This document shows positions 35,451-47,116 of a stretch of DNA of 64,000 bases, piece by piece. Positions within the stretch are counted from its first letter, which is position 1; each line of letters begins with the position of its first letter. Source of the stretch: Atrichornis clamosus. Lineage: Eukaryota; Chordata; Aves; Passeriformes; Menuridae. The stretch is taken from the NCBI GenBank assembly GCA_013400975.1, contig WBMZ01008710.1, positions 1 to 64,000 of the forward strand. The letters are read 5' to 3'. Position numbers and translations under genes: made by a program. The notes under the pieces are model-generated. The model was not told the DNA's origin and searched no databases. It worked only from the letters and a program-made list of their open reading frames with translations.

Positions 35451-38400
35451 AATAATGCAACACTGGGCAGGTTGGGAGCCCGAATCATAGTGGAACACTG
35501 TTCAACTGTCTTGATATTAGATTCTTTTTTTCTAAAGATCAGAATAAGTAAGATAGAAATGCTTTATTTATCTTTAATTATTATGTGGAATTTAAAAAAA
35601 ACTTGCAGTGAACATTATAGGCCAGGTTTTGCTGCCGCTTATATGGAGAAGTGAATGATCCTCCTTTTTGCAGCTGACCACTGTCTTGTTGCTGTTGAAA
35701 TTGCCCTCACATTTCTAATGTCAGGAAAATGAAGTAACAGAGGAAAAGAGAATAAGAAAGATGTTTTTAAAATCTAATTTTCCTTTGTGCAGTGTAAGAA
35801 GAGGTGATTTCTTCAGCTTACTCTTGCTAATGGCATTAGCTAAAGTAAAACATTTTAAACCAACTTTCAATTCTGACTAATATAGCTAGCTACTTGCAGT
35901 TATAGTTTTCCAGGTGAAACAGTTTTCAATTTCCAATGAAATTAACTCAGAAATCCACCTGGGTTTTCAACAGTAGTCTAGCAAAATTCTAGAAAAATGC
36001 CTGGTTTACTGTACTTGGGAAAAAAAAAAGGTACTATAAGTGCTCCTTTGCTTTTTGTGTTATCTGCCTTTCAGTAGTTGGCATAGGGCAGGACTCCATA
36101 AGTCAGGAAATTTAAAACTGGAAGTCTTCCATAGGTGGCTTTTCCCCATTCTGCTCTAAGGTCTTTTAGATCATCTAGGAGCCATATGAACAGCAAAGGT
36201 GGCAGCCATAATCCTACTCTCATCTGTATGTGGTTTGTATGTATGGAGTATGTGATGAGGGGCTGGAGTTTGCAGTTTAAGGCTTTTGCTCAGGCTGACA
36301 CATGGCAGGGAAATCAAAAATAGCGTGAAAGAGGAAGACATGAAAGATGAAGAGCTCTGCAGATGACAATAGAAATACCCTCAATGGTGTCAGTAGACTG
36401 AGAGTCAAGTCCTCTTAGAGAAAGGCCTGGCATCAATTTTTCTGAGAGAGTGAACTCCTGGGGGTCTGCAAAACAGAAAAACAACAAGCCTGAAGGGACT
36501 TTGGAGCAGAGCCAGCAGAAGCTGCTGTCATCTCTATCCTGCCGTCCTTTCTTGAACTTGGCACAATCAGCTGATCTGCATGAATGTGATGTTTTTATGG
36601 CACTGGTTATAATTGGTAGTGATAGCAGCATGACTGAACGAGACAGCACATTGTATGAAAACAGGTTGAAGGGAGGATGAGATTCAGTTATAAAATCTTA
36701 AACCTCATTTCATCAGAGCGTTTTTTTGGCTAATCAGAATATTTTCTGTGAATCTTGGAAATTGCTCTGATCACAAACCAGAGAGTATGAGAGGGTCTCA
36801 TTCATAAGTGCTTTATCTTCTCAGGAACAAGTCGATAAGCCTTTATTGTTTAATTTTTCTTTCTTGAGAACTGGGCAGCTGACATTTTTTCAAAGTCCCT
36901 TAATTTGTAGGGGACTTTGTGGGAGTCACAAAACCCCATTAACCGTATTTTTCATCTGGCTTTAGGAGGAATATATTTTAAAATGGTAAAAGAAAGACTT
37001 CGAACAGCTTCTGATAACTCACAGTTTAAGCATGGCTATAAAAAGAAAATGAAAAGGCAATTAAAAATGGAATATTTCTTTCTTCAGTCTCTCCCCCCCA
37101 CCCAACTGTAATTTGTCACTATTTCTTGTAGGCAGGCAGAAAGATGAGGCTACAGAAGACCATTTAGCACTGCAAAGCTGGCTGCTATAAAGTACCATAA
37201 CTTGGCATTAGAATGGGGAACTAATTTTTTAAAAACTGTATCATCCTCCTAAAAAAGTCCTGAACAGTTAGGACTTTTTTTTTCTGCAAAATTGGGAAAG
37301 AAATGAAAAGAAATTCGTTAATGTCTCAGCAGCACTAGCTGGTGTCAGTAAGGGTAATAAGAAGCCATGTTTCTTCTGATTCGGTCCTTGACTATCAGTA
37401 CCCAGAAATCCCCTCATGACATGTGAAAAGCCCACACAGACATATATTCCAGAAAATCAACAAAACAGGGCTTGAAACACTTGCATTGTCCACATTTTTG
37501 TGTGCAAACTGATATTTATGCTCCTACAAACTCCTTAGTAGATGTTAGAAGTTTCTCTGGTTGCAAGTCTCTAGAATGTGGGGTTGCTCAGGCGGGTTTC
37601 TCTGCTGACTCCAGAGCCTACAGAGTCAGAATCATCTCTCCCAGATAGAATATTCTTTGTGCTGACCATACCTCTCCTTGCAGAAATTACAGTTCTGCCA
37701 GGAGTGGAGGGGTTGAGGGGCCGTGCTGCGCCCAGCTGAGGGAGGACCTACACCTCTACTCCTTTCTTAGGCAGAATGGCAGCAGGGCCTGGCTTCCACA
37801 CCAGGGCAGGATAACCAGAACGCTCCAGGTTTCCTTGACTGGATTTTTCAGCAGTGTGAGGTTTATGAGGATACTTTGGGTGAAATAAATATTTGCATGC
37901 TGCTAAGCAAACGTAAATAGTATCATTATTTTAAAGGGTGCTGAAAGCCATTGACACTCTCTCTTCTGTTTATACATGTAAAGTTGTACTTATTTATACC
38001 TTGTGTTTATGAAACAACCACCACTATGTCATCCAAGCTCAAGTTTTGAGAAAAGTTCACAAGCGCATATTTCACATGAGCCATATGTTGAGCTGAAGGC
38101 ACATAATTTACAAACCTTTTAAGCAATTGTGTTACCAACAATTCACATTTCTGCTCTCAAGATAAAGTCCCAACCCATTCCATCTGATCAGCATCTTATT
38201 CTTCAAGCAGGTGTCATGGTTTCTGAATTTTGTCCAGATGGCAGCTGATGCGGAATCAGAGACTGAGTGAATAAAACCAAACGCTGTGAGAAGAGCCATT
38301 GACCCTTTGCTCCTCGTGTTACTGCTAGTGACAATAGATTTAATGCAGACATTGTCATGATCTGTGAGTTTATTAGAGTTAAATGGTTAGGATTATCTCA

Positions 38401-38527
38401 TCAAATTATAATAATCAGAGAAAGTGATTAAAAATACCCCCTTTTATATATAATCCATGGTTCATCAGTATTTGCAGTTCGTATCTTTTGGTGGTATACT
38501 TATATCCATGTATTTGTTCATGTCCAG
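35451..38527. other. Non-coding stretch
   Basis: No gene is recognised. The part 37880-38420 again looks like conserved non-coding DNA, with a reverse POU octamer at 37891-37898 beside GCTAAGCAAACG, but it has no testable signature. Several short A/T runs occur. Confidence 0.5.
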
Positions 38528-38668
38528 AGCCAGTTCAGCCTTCCAGACATGTCTCTGATTTGTTGAAAACCAACAGCAAAGCTAGTAGACACAATGCAGT
38601 GTGCGATGGAAATTTCAATACATGCATGTGCAAAGCAGGATTGGTCTGTGGGCTACCTCGGGGAGCGT
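38528..38668 (+). other. Candidate cysteine-containing coding exon (unconfirmed)
   Basis: The acceptor (CATGTATTTGTTCATGTCCAG) and a consensus donor (GGGAGCGT then GTAAGTG) enclose 141 bp open in one frame, with two bases in and one base out. That is a symmetric phase-1 exon, the arrangement typical of extracellular modules. Four Cys fall in 12 residues (AVCDGNFNTCMCKAGLVC) and a fifth is split by the donor. This is reminiscent of, but does not match, an EGF-like domain. It abuts the GC-rich patch that follows. Function is unassigned. Confidence 0.22.
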
Positions 38669-39118
38669 GTAAGTGCTCACAGGGCCTGTGAGGGTCAGCA
38701 ATCACCTCTGAGCAGTTCAGGCCCCCCGACAGAGACGCCTTTATCCGTGTGTCAGCTCCTGGAGCTGCACACTGCAGCCAGGCAGGAGCCCTACGAGCAG
38801 GGGGGACAGTGCCTTCCCAGGGATATCTGCAGCCCTTCCCCACACACCCGTGTGCGGGCAGGGCCCTGCCGACTGATGCCCGGTGCTGTCTCTTACGCAG
38901 TTATGCAGCCATGCTGTAAGCAGCTCCGTACTTCTAGGGGTAGGTTGCATCTGCCCATCGTTTCTGCAGGGATTTTGTGTCTAAATGCCACACAGGCTGC
39001 CTCACCAGGAGCTAAACAGTCTGGGGAGAGAGTCATCAGGAGTTTGCTCCCTCAATCTCCATTTCTACCACCTGGGTGTTTACCTCTTAAAAAATCCATA
39101 TCTTTGAGTCTCCTCTGA
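38660..39118. other. GC-rich, CpG-enriched patch with a long plus frame
   Basis: GC content rises sharply compared with the flanks, and about a dozen CpGs occur between 38660 and 38960. A 174-codon plus frame (38594-39118) spans it in a different frame from the candidate exon. Its translation is Ser/Pro/Leu-rich without a known domain and is probably a by-product of few stop codons in GC-rich DNA. The patch could be a small promoter-like or old GC-rich repeat segment. Confidence 0.35.
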
Positions 39119-40619
39119 AGGAGGCTCTTGTAACACCAGTGGGCAGAGCCCTTCACTGTTTGTAAAATAACCTGCTGCCATGTCAGATTACGTTACATGC
39201 CATCAAATTATTTAAATCTTCACAGTTACATTTGTTTTACAGATGTGTGCACTCTCTCTCTTGAGACTAACATTTCTGCACTTTTGCAAATAATTTCAGG
39301 GGTTTAAAAAAAATTTTTTTAGTAGCAAAATCAGTTCTCAGAACTCTTTTTAAGACTACAAAAGAGAAAGGTGATGCTTTGCGTACATTTTATGGTTTTT
39401 CTGTCCAATGACTCTAGTGTCAAAATCGCTACAACCTTCCAAGCGAAGTGCTAAATCATAATGTGGTAAGAAAGGCACCCTCGACAGGTCTGCAAATGAC
39501 AGCTCTATAATTTCAGCATTATTTGAATACAATGTAGAAGTGCCTTATATGTTTAAGCAGCTTCATTTTGCATCTGCTTTTTAGAATAGTTGATTCATAC
39601 TTGTCTGCACAGGCTTTCAATAGTTCTTCTTTTCTTTCTTAGTGTCTTTGTCTACCCCTTTCTTCTTTCTCCCTTATTTTTCTTTTTTATTCCCTTGAAT
39701 TTTTTTGTATAATATTTATTTAATCAGTGATAAGATGAGAGGGTCAGGTTGAGCATGCTTTAGACTGAGCTGCAGTGTAACAAGTTGACTTTACCTCTGT
39801 CCTCATTACAGCCACAGAGTAGAATGACTTCAATCACATGTGGATCTTTTGCTGCTTACTTTCATACATATGTTAACATGCATTTCTTTATTTGTAGCTC
39901 AAAAATTGCCATTATTATTTCTGAGAACTGAGGTTTATTTGACCTGTTTTAATATTTCTGAATTTTTTTTCCCATTGTTGCTGAAGTCTGCATGGATTAA
40001 AAAACTTCCAGTGATTCCTGACAAGAATTTTTTATCAGGAAATGGGGGTTTCAAATCCTACTAAACCAAAAAAAGTTTCTAGTCCTGCTTTTTGGGGTTT
40101 TTTTCCTGTGGTGTTTCTGCACCACTGAACTGACTACTGAGATACCACCCTGTTTCTTCTGTGCCTGATGTCAGATGCAACCAGTGAAAAGTGAAAGGCA
40201 GTGATATGGACTGGGAAATCAATGTATTTTGTAGAATGACCACCCCAGCTAAAGTGGTGTATCATATGTTAAAAATCTAGCAGACCTGGCAGATCTCTGT
40301 GGAAGCAACTTTGCTTCTTGCAGTATTCCTAAGGAAGCTGTGCTGCTCTGACACCAAGCCGTGGTTGTAGCCTCTGCACCATCAGCAGTGTTCGGAAAAA
40401 TCATTTTCATGTCAGGCTTGCATGTGGCTCTGTGTGGGGTGGGCTCCACTCCCACACTGCTGCGTGCAAACACCAGGATCCTGTCAGACCTGGGCCTGAA
40501 GGGGACCCTTCTCCCTGAGTGCCCCAAAGGGATTTCCCAAGGCTGGGAGGATGTGAACCAGGTGTCCTGCACATCACCACAAGTCGGGAACATCTCCAGA
40601 AAGGCAGTGGCTTTAAAAT
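39119..40619. other. Non-coding stretch
   Basis: No gene. An A8T7 tract at 39306-39320 and pyrimidine-rich DNA at 39640-39710 are simple-sequence features. The GC-richer part 40360-40600 directly precedes the CR1 tail and is open on both strands but unrecognised. It may be a badly decayed upstream part of that element. Confidence 0.5.
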
Positions 40620-40748
40620 GCATGAGGCTGTTTGGGCAATGCTCTCAGGCACATGGTGTGATTCTTGGGCTGTCCTGTGCAGGATCACAAGACGGACTTG
40701 ATAATTCTTGTGGGTCCCTTTCAACTCAGGATATTGTATAATTCTATA
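40620..40748 (+). mobile_element. CR1 LINE, short 3' end
   Basis: The final ~130 bp of a CR1 of the same subfamily type as the copy at the left edge. GTTTGGGCAATGCTCTCAGG, CACATGGTGTGATTCTTGGG and a GGGTCCCTTTCAACTCAGG stretch end in ATTGTATAATTCTATA. 5' truncation is severe. The upstream boundary is uncertain by a few tens of bases. Confidence 0.88.
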
Positions 40749-41587
40749 AAACTTGTCTCTCTCCTTAGTTTTTTTTTCCATTGTGAAAGCACGATGCTTT
40801 CCTCAGTTAGTGGGTACTGAGCCAGATGTTAAGAAATATGAGAGGAAGGGAGAAATAATTAGAATTGCAAAGGGATAAAAATATTTTAAAAAACCACTGA
40901 TAAATATAGTTTAATAAGGTGTTAGCCTAAAAGCTCTATCCTCTTTATAAAAAATATGGTAGTTATTTAGTGATACCGCTTCTTATTGGAGGTGCTATTT
41001 TAAATTAAAAGGCAGTTGATTCTCAGCCTCATACTTTCCAATTAATACAAATATTTACAATTAAATAAAATAAAGTATGCTTTAAAAACAATTCTTAGTT
41101 GCTGGGCTAACCTGGCTCTTTTCCCATCACATGCCTGCACACTGGTGGCTCTCTCACAGCTGCCTGTGATGTATCCTGTTACTGCTCTGTGACGAGGAAA
41201 CCATGAGCTGTTGGATCCTCACGTTGCCAGCCAAGTTGTGCCATCTGCCTGTGGAGTAACCCCTCGGAAGGAGAAAGGCTGTGCCAGTCAGTATCATGAT
41301 GACACCACTGGAGGTTAAGTCTATTTGCTCCTTTTAAAAAGATCCAGTGGCAGTTCTTTGCATGGAAAGTTTTCAGAGGATCCAAAAAAATTCTTAAATC
41401 AATGTTCCTCAAAATTTAGCTTTCATTTTAAAATTTGCTTTTCTTGATATTTTTCTCTCTAACTGTTCAGGTTGTATAATTTCTCTCTTTTGAGCTGGTC
41501 TGCCTGTATTGATGTGTTATTTTCATATTCTTAGAAGGAATTAATACAATTCTCGAAATGTTGATTCCACCTTTCTTCCCCCTGTAG

Positions 41588-41693
41588 TGTTTGCTGTTAT
41601 GGAGGGCACCATAGCACTGGGAAGGCTCGCTGGGGAGTGTGCTCATGTATGTGTGAACATTTCACAAAGTGTGAAATTTGTACGTGACCTTGA
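41588..41693 (+). other. Candidate coding exon (unconfirmed)
   Basis: A strong acceptor (CCACCTTTCTTCCCCCTGTAG) and a GTAAGT donor (GACCTTGA then GTAAGTC) enclose 106 bp. One frame is open (two bases in, 34 codons, two bases out) and reads MEGTIALGRLAGECAHVCVN, followed by SQSVKFVRDL. The product is hydrophobic and Cys-containing, plausible for a protein but unrecognised. Both splice signals are good, which is the main reason to list it. Confidence 0.2.
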
Positions 41694-44600
41694 GTAAGTC
41701 AGCCCAGTGCAGCCCAGATATTGTAGAATGGGCAGTGTCAAAGCTTGGAGATCAGCCTAGGTGGTAATTTCTGGCCTTGTGTGAAATAAAGAGCCCTTTA
41801 GATAGTACCATAGTACGTAAGGCTTATAGATGGATAGATAGAAAGGAATAGGTAATAACCATAAAACAGTATTATGAAAATATAAACCATAATTAGTGAT
41901 AATGGGTTACTCAATTAAATACATTAAAGTATGGATGCAGAGTTTTGATGCATGGATGCTTTTGTCCAAGAGCATATGTGTGTTTATACACTGATCTAAC
42001 AGTGATGTATAACTGACATTAAATATGCATCAAAGGATGAATACTCTGCCTTAATGTTAAATAGGTCTCTTTAGTGCTGTCTAGTTGTACAAATATATGG
42101 AGGAAGATAGTCCCTGCCCCCAAATTTCCCATCTAAAAAGAAAAGCACGGATAACTTAAGTGTACATGTGCTTCAGGTAGCTCAAGGTAGTAAGTTTAGC
42201 AGGCCAGATTAAGTCATACCCATGGATGCTCTGCTCTTCCTGCTGAAGGACCTCATTGCCAGTGGGATGTCTCTGCTTCTTATTAATCTAGGAAACAGAG
42301 TCTTGCAATTAAAGTTCAGGTTTCCTTTTCTGATTTCGGTGTCAGCATCTTTCTGCTGTCTTCTACAACAGAAGTTCTGTTGCTCTCCTTTCTAGTGAAG
42401 AAAGAAACCTTATTTACTGACCTCCAAGCTTCAGGTGTGTTTTTAAATCATGTGAGTTCTCTTAGTAGTTAGATGATTAAAAGAGGATTAAATTATAGTT
42501 ATTACCGGGGAGGGGGAAGTACTGAAACCTCTCTAAGTTACATGTTTGCCCTAGTAAGTGCCAATGCCATCATGTTCCCTACGGGCGCTGGAGACCTGTT
42601 GCAGGCAATGTGGACCGGTAGCGTATCGGGGTGGAGGCCCAGCTTTTGTGGCCCTGTATTGATGACCTTCTCATCACACACTGGGGAAAGGGTCTTATCA
42701 ATAACAAAAAAACCCCCTGGAGTTTATCTGCTTTCTCTCCTGTGCTGTGTTATTCCTATTGCTTTGGAGAAAATTCATGCCTACCAATAAGAATTTGTAT
42801 TTTTTAATGTAAAAAATTTACTTGTTTTGTTCAGAAGCAAAACAAGCTTTACCTAACTCTTGGATCTACCAGAACTTCTGGTTTTGGTTTGGGTTTTTTT
42901 TTTATTCTGAGGTAAACTTTACCCCAACAGCAGAAGTACTGATCCCTTTATCCACCAAATTGGGCTTTCCAAATTCAGACTGAGAAGGGTGAGCAATTCC
43001 ATGCCATTGCTCTTGCTTAAAAATGGGCCAGCCACAGTGGTTTCCTTTCATAATATTCTTCCCTGTGTGACCTCCCCCTTCCACCAGCATTTCCTGCCTT
43101 AAACATTTCAGTTGATATTTTCTCTCCCTAGTCTCAGGGCTATAGTGATATTAAAAAAGAAAAGTTTAAGTAAAATGAATGGTTCCTTATTAAGGTAGAG
43201 TATAAGGGAAGAGAAAAAAATTATGCCTTTTCCTTGGAATTTTAGCATAAGCACACAGTAAGTCAAAATGGCAGGGTCCATAAATGTCAGAGAAAATTTT
43301 ATTGGCAGACAGATTTAAACATAAAGATATTCAGGCACAATTGTACTGCAGTGTCTGAGCTCAGGATTGTTTTAACACATGGGTAGTTGAACATATCTGT
43401 AGGACCATGAACTGGTTTCTCCATGACTTAATTTAAACTTTGAATAGATGGGATGCACTCCATGTAAAGAGAGCTTCTAGATGTCTTCCTTCTTGACTAC
43501 TTGGTATTTAAATCTGATGCTTTGGAAATCAAAAGAAAGATTTCCATCAAACTAAATGGGTTCAAAAGTGGGTCTTAACATGAGATTACTTTTTTCATTA
43601 CGGACATTACGTTGCATCATTCAACTCAATGGTTTTTTTCCACTGACTTCATTAGATGCAAAATCAGCCCCTTACAGCATATGCCTTGATAAGGCATTTT
43701 GTCTTATGTGACTGCAGTAAAAAAGGGGGGAAAAAAAGAATCATAACATCCTTATCCTTGCTGTTCTTTATTCCTGTGACATATTTCCTCTGATATTTCT
43801 GCATTTTGAATCATAAGGGCTCTATTCTCACTGGGCTCTTGTCCCATGTTAATCTGATATTCATAAAATTTTGCTAGAAAAGAGCCTGTGAATGATCTCT
43901 CCCTTCTAATTTATTCAAGACTAAAGTTCTGCTACTGGCAAATTTGACTCCATGGTTCCCCTGTCTGTACAGTATAACCAGATGTTTTGTAGTTTGGGTC
44001 CCTCTGCACATCATTGAACAGACACTACAAGTACCTCTTTCCTGTAGATTTCTCCAAGAGCTCTCACAATGGAATACATGAGGAATGTGTGAAAACATGT
44101 CATAAACTAAGCTAAAATGAAATTTAAAAATACAGAAAGTACTTCTTAAAAAGCAGAAGAAATTTTATAGATTTTTGTAGAGCAGGTTGGACCGTCATTT
44201 GGGCACTATGTGCATAATGGTGTGGTTGAAAATCCTTGTAAATAGTGATATATTCATTTAAACCAACTTGTAAATGAAGACATAAAGTTATGGGAATAAT
44301 GTGGAATTGGCTTTGAATCAGTAGTACTTGTATAGCACCTACTACCAACACACTTGTGTGCCTCTCAGAGTTGAAGGCATATTCCCAGCACCGCTGTCAG
44401 GGAGGGAAATGACTTCTAAAGGAGAAAACTGAAGGTATAAAATCTATGAAGATTTAAAATGCAAAACTTTGCATTTGATTTCAGTGCTTAGGTAGGCCAT
44501 GCTTGAATATTTTAAGTCTTCTGAAATTTTGGGCTTGTTGTTCTGTCTAGTGTCTAAGATACATTTGTAGTAGAGGCATTTAGGTCCTGCTGTGGCTGGG

Positions 44601-44813
44601 CCAGCCTTTCCTCCCATGGAGTTTTTCAAACCTTATTTCCTTTCAGAGTGAAATAAAAAATGGTTTGTGGGAATGATCATTGGTGTTTTTGACAGAGGGA
44701 CTTTAGGGATTAAGGGGTCCTCTGATTCCTCCTAGATAAATGAGAACCATGAGGGGAGAGACAACGTGCTTGAAGTCAGTCATGGGCAATAGGAGACTAT
44801 GATTCTTTCACCT

Positions 44814-44829
44814 AATAAATAAATAAATG
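44814..44829. repeat. AAAT tetranucleotide microsatellite
   Basis: Four AAAT-type units followed, after TGA, by two short A runs (44830-44850 region). It is a simple repeat. Confidence 0.85.
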
Positions 44830-46552
44830 AAAAAAAAAGGCAAAAAAAAATGCTAGGCCTTTGGTACTTGTGAATACAGCCTGAGTTTTCCTCAAAGTTT
44901 GAGAGAGTTTCAGTGGGAGGCTCTGAATTGGATCCATCTCTGCTTAAAATGAAGAACAGGAACTGACCATCAATTTCTATACATCCTCTGAGCATAGAAT
45001 TAATGATTCGATTAAAATGAGACATCCCCAAGAAATTCTATAGTAATTGAACTACTTCATAAATTAAGACAAGCAAGCACAGTTGTATAAACACTGGAAT
45101 CACTGACCCAGTTATTTGGAATAAAGTTTTGTCCATTATAGCCTTCAATCCCAAATGGGTGACGTCAGAAATTTCTGAATATCCCAGAAGATAGTTTTTG
45201 AAGGAAAGGATGAGTATTTTCAGATGGTGGTGTGACACAGAGGGGTACTCTGTTCTCTGGTGCTCTAACCTGGCTTGAATGGCCTGCATCAATCCTTACA
45301 TTTAATGACAGAAAACTCAGCTTAACCTTGCTGTAAAGTAAGTATTTATACACATCAATGAGAGAAATAAAACACCTTATTGATTTTACATCTGCTTTCA
45401 CTGTGGTAATTAAAATGTACCTTTGCAGCTTGCAGAATAGTAGTCTGTTTGTATTAGATCAAAGAAAAGCTCTTCCACAGACCTTATTTTGTATTCCTGT
45501 TGCCCCTTGAAAATTCTTAAATAAAAGCAGAAGGATGAGTCCAGCTTTCATAACCTACCACCCTTTAACGCTAGCAAAAAGACACCTTCCAAACAAAGGA
45601 GCTAATTGTTTGCAATGCTATATTCTAATAATTTCTATGTCAAATTTCATGTTGAATATCTCCAAAATGCAATGTCAGTATAGTTAATTGCCTGGACACA
45701 TGCTTTGTCAGGAGTTTTCTGAGGAAACCTTCTTGCTGTAACTGTTCACAGGAGGGTCATAACTACAGCAAATCTCTTCAGAAAAGCAAAGCCCTTGGGA
45801 AGGGCACTATAGACCTTCCAGTCCTACTGAATTTGGTGTCCTACTTGACTGCTTTGGGCAGGATCTACTTATTGGCTTCCTGGATGTATAGAACACATCT
45901 CATCTGGAGCCTGGTGCATTTGCAATTGTTTCTGTTGGTGGATCTGGACTGTGGCCGTGGACCTGACATTAATGTGGGGACACCAGTAAGTACAACCATT
46001 CAAACGCCTGAGTGGATTCTTTTTTGGAAGAAAGTTAGTTTTAAGTCCATCCTTGACACTTAATATTGAAGAATCCTCTGGAGTTGTCCTTTGACAATAT
46101 TTCTACCCCAAAAATTCTCCACCTTTGGTCCTGGATGAATGAGGTGGTTTCCTAGGCAAAATTCACTTTTGGAGGATTGATTGTCTCACCTTGCACCTAT
46201 AGACGTTGAATATTTTGACTGAGTAATTTCAGTAATATTGGAATAGTCTTCACCAACATTTTGGTTTTACATGTGAGTTTGTAAAGTTAAGCATTTGGCA
46301 GCACAAAAAAATTTTGAAAAACACATCTGTTCCCTATGATGTTTTTAAACTTTTCTCTAGACCTGAATGGCCACATGTTGTGTGTAATTTTCATGCATGG
46401 TGTTGCTATTTTTCTCTCATCTGTATCTCCAATGGTATGTCACAATTAGACAAGTCTCCTTATGTAGTTCATGTACAGGTCAGGCCTGTGGTTTATCCTA
46501 TGTCACACCAATGTTCATTATGTGCTTCAGCAGCTTCATTATTTTAACACAG

Positions 46553-46649
46553 ATTTAACTGACTCCAAAGAAATAATTGACATTAAATCAGCCCTGACAG
46601 AAGATTTTCAGTTTGATTCTCAAGACCCAAAAATTCTGGAAAACTTGAG
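46553..46649 (+). other. Candidate coding exon (unconfirmed)
   Basis: The acceptor (CTTCATTATTTTAACACAG) is followed by 97 bp open in one frame (two bases in, 31 codons, two bases out) and a GTTTGT donor, which is only fair. The product includes KEIIDIKSALTEDFQFDSQD and is strikingly acidic and polar compared with chance translations nearby. No family is recognised. It phases correctly with the candidate at 56645-56735. Confidence 0.25.
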
Positions 46650-47027
46650 GTTTGTAGGAAGTAGATTTATATCAGTACCCTTCCATTTCTTCCCACTCCC
46701 AGTACAGGTTGATAGAGAGCTATGAGCCAGTTTAACCACTGATTAATTTAGCTCCCTCTGTACATTTTATCTTTCTTATGTCTGATTAGTTCAAGGCTTG
46801 GGATTTGAAATAAAGCCAAGGTTTTATATCTGGAGCCCTCTTAATTACTTCCTCTCACTTTTTTTTTTTACTGTGTGGTAAAAACCTGATTATATATATG
46901 TCTACTTAGTAACTTGCCGTAGCGATATTTAAACTAGGCCTAAAAGAGCTAGTTTGGTAGCGGAAGAAGTCCAGCCATGGCAACATAAGACAATTTATAT
47001 AAACATACACTTACTACATCAATTCAG

Positions 47028-47116
47028 GATATGCCATATATATATATGTGTGTGTGTAAATTATATATATTTATATCTGTAAAGACTGCATGATATGTGT
47101 ATATATACATACACAT
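47028..47116. repeat. Compound TA/TG microsatellite cluster
   Basis: Runs of TA, then TG, then TA again, and a second TGTATATATACATACACA stretch occur within 90 bp. Alternating purine-pyrimidine DNA of this kind can take unusual conformations. It is ordinary simple sequence. Confidence 0.85.

Larger units (their letters stand above)
40749..46552. other. Non-coding stretch with weak exon-like signals
   Basis: No recognised gene. A CpG-containing patch at 42510-42650 (about six CpGs in 140 bp, within a 105-codon plus frame at 42473-42790) stands out from its A+T-rich surroundings but has no known homology. The exon-like segment 41588-41693 is listed separately. Confidence 0.5.

Noticed and set aside
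40361..40741. 126-codon plus and 124-codon minus frames
   Set aside because: They overlap each other, end in the CR1 tail, and have no motif.
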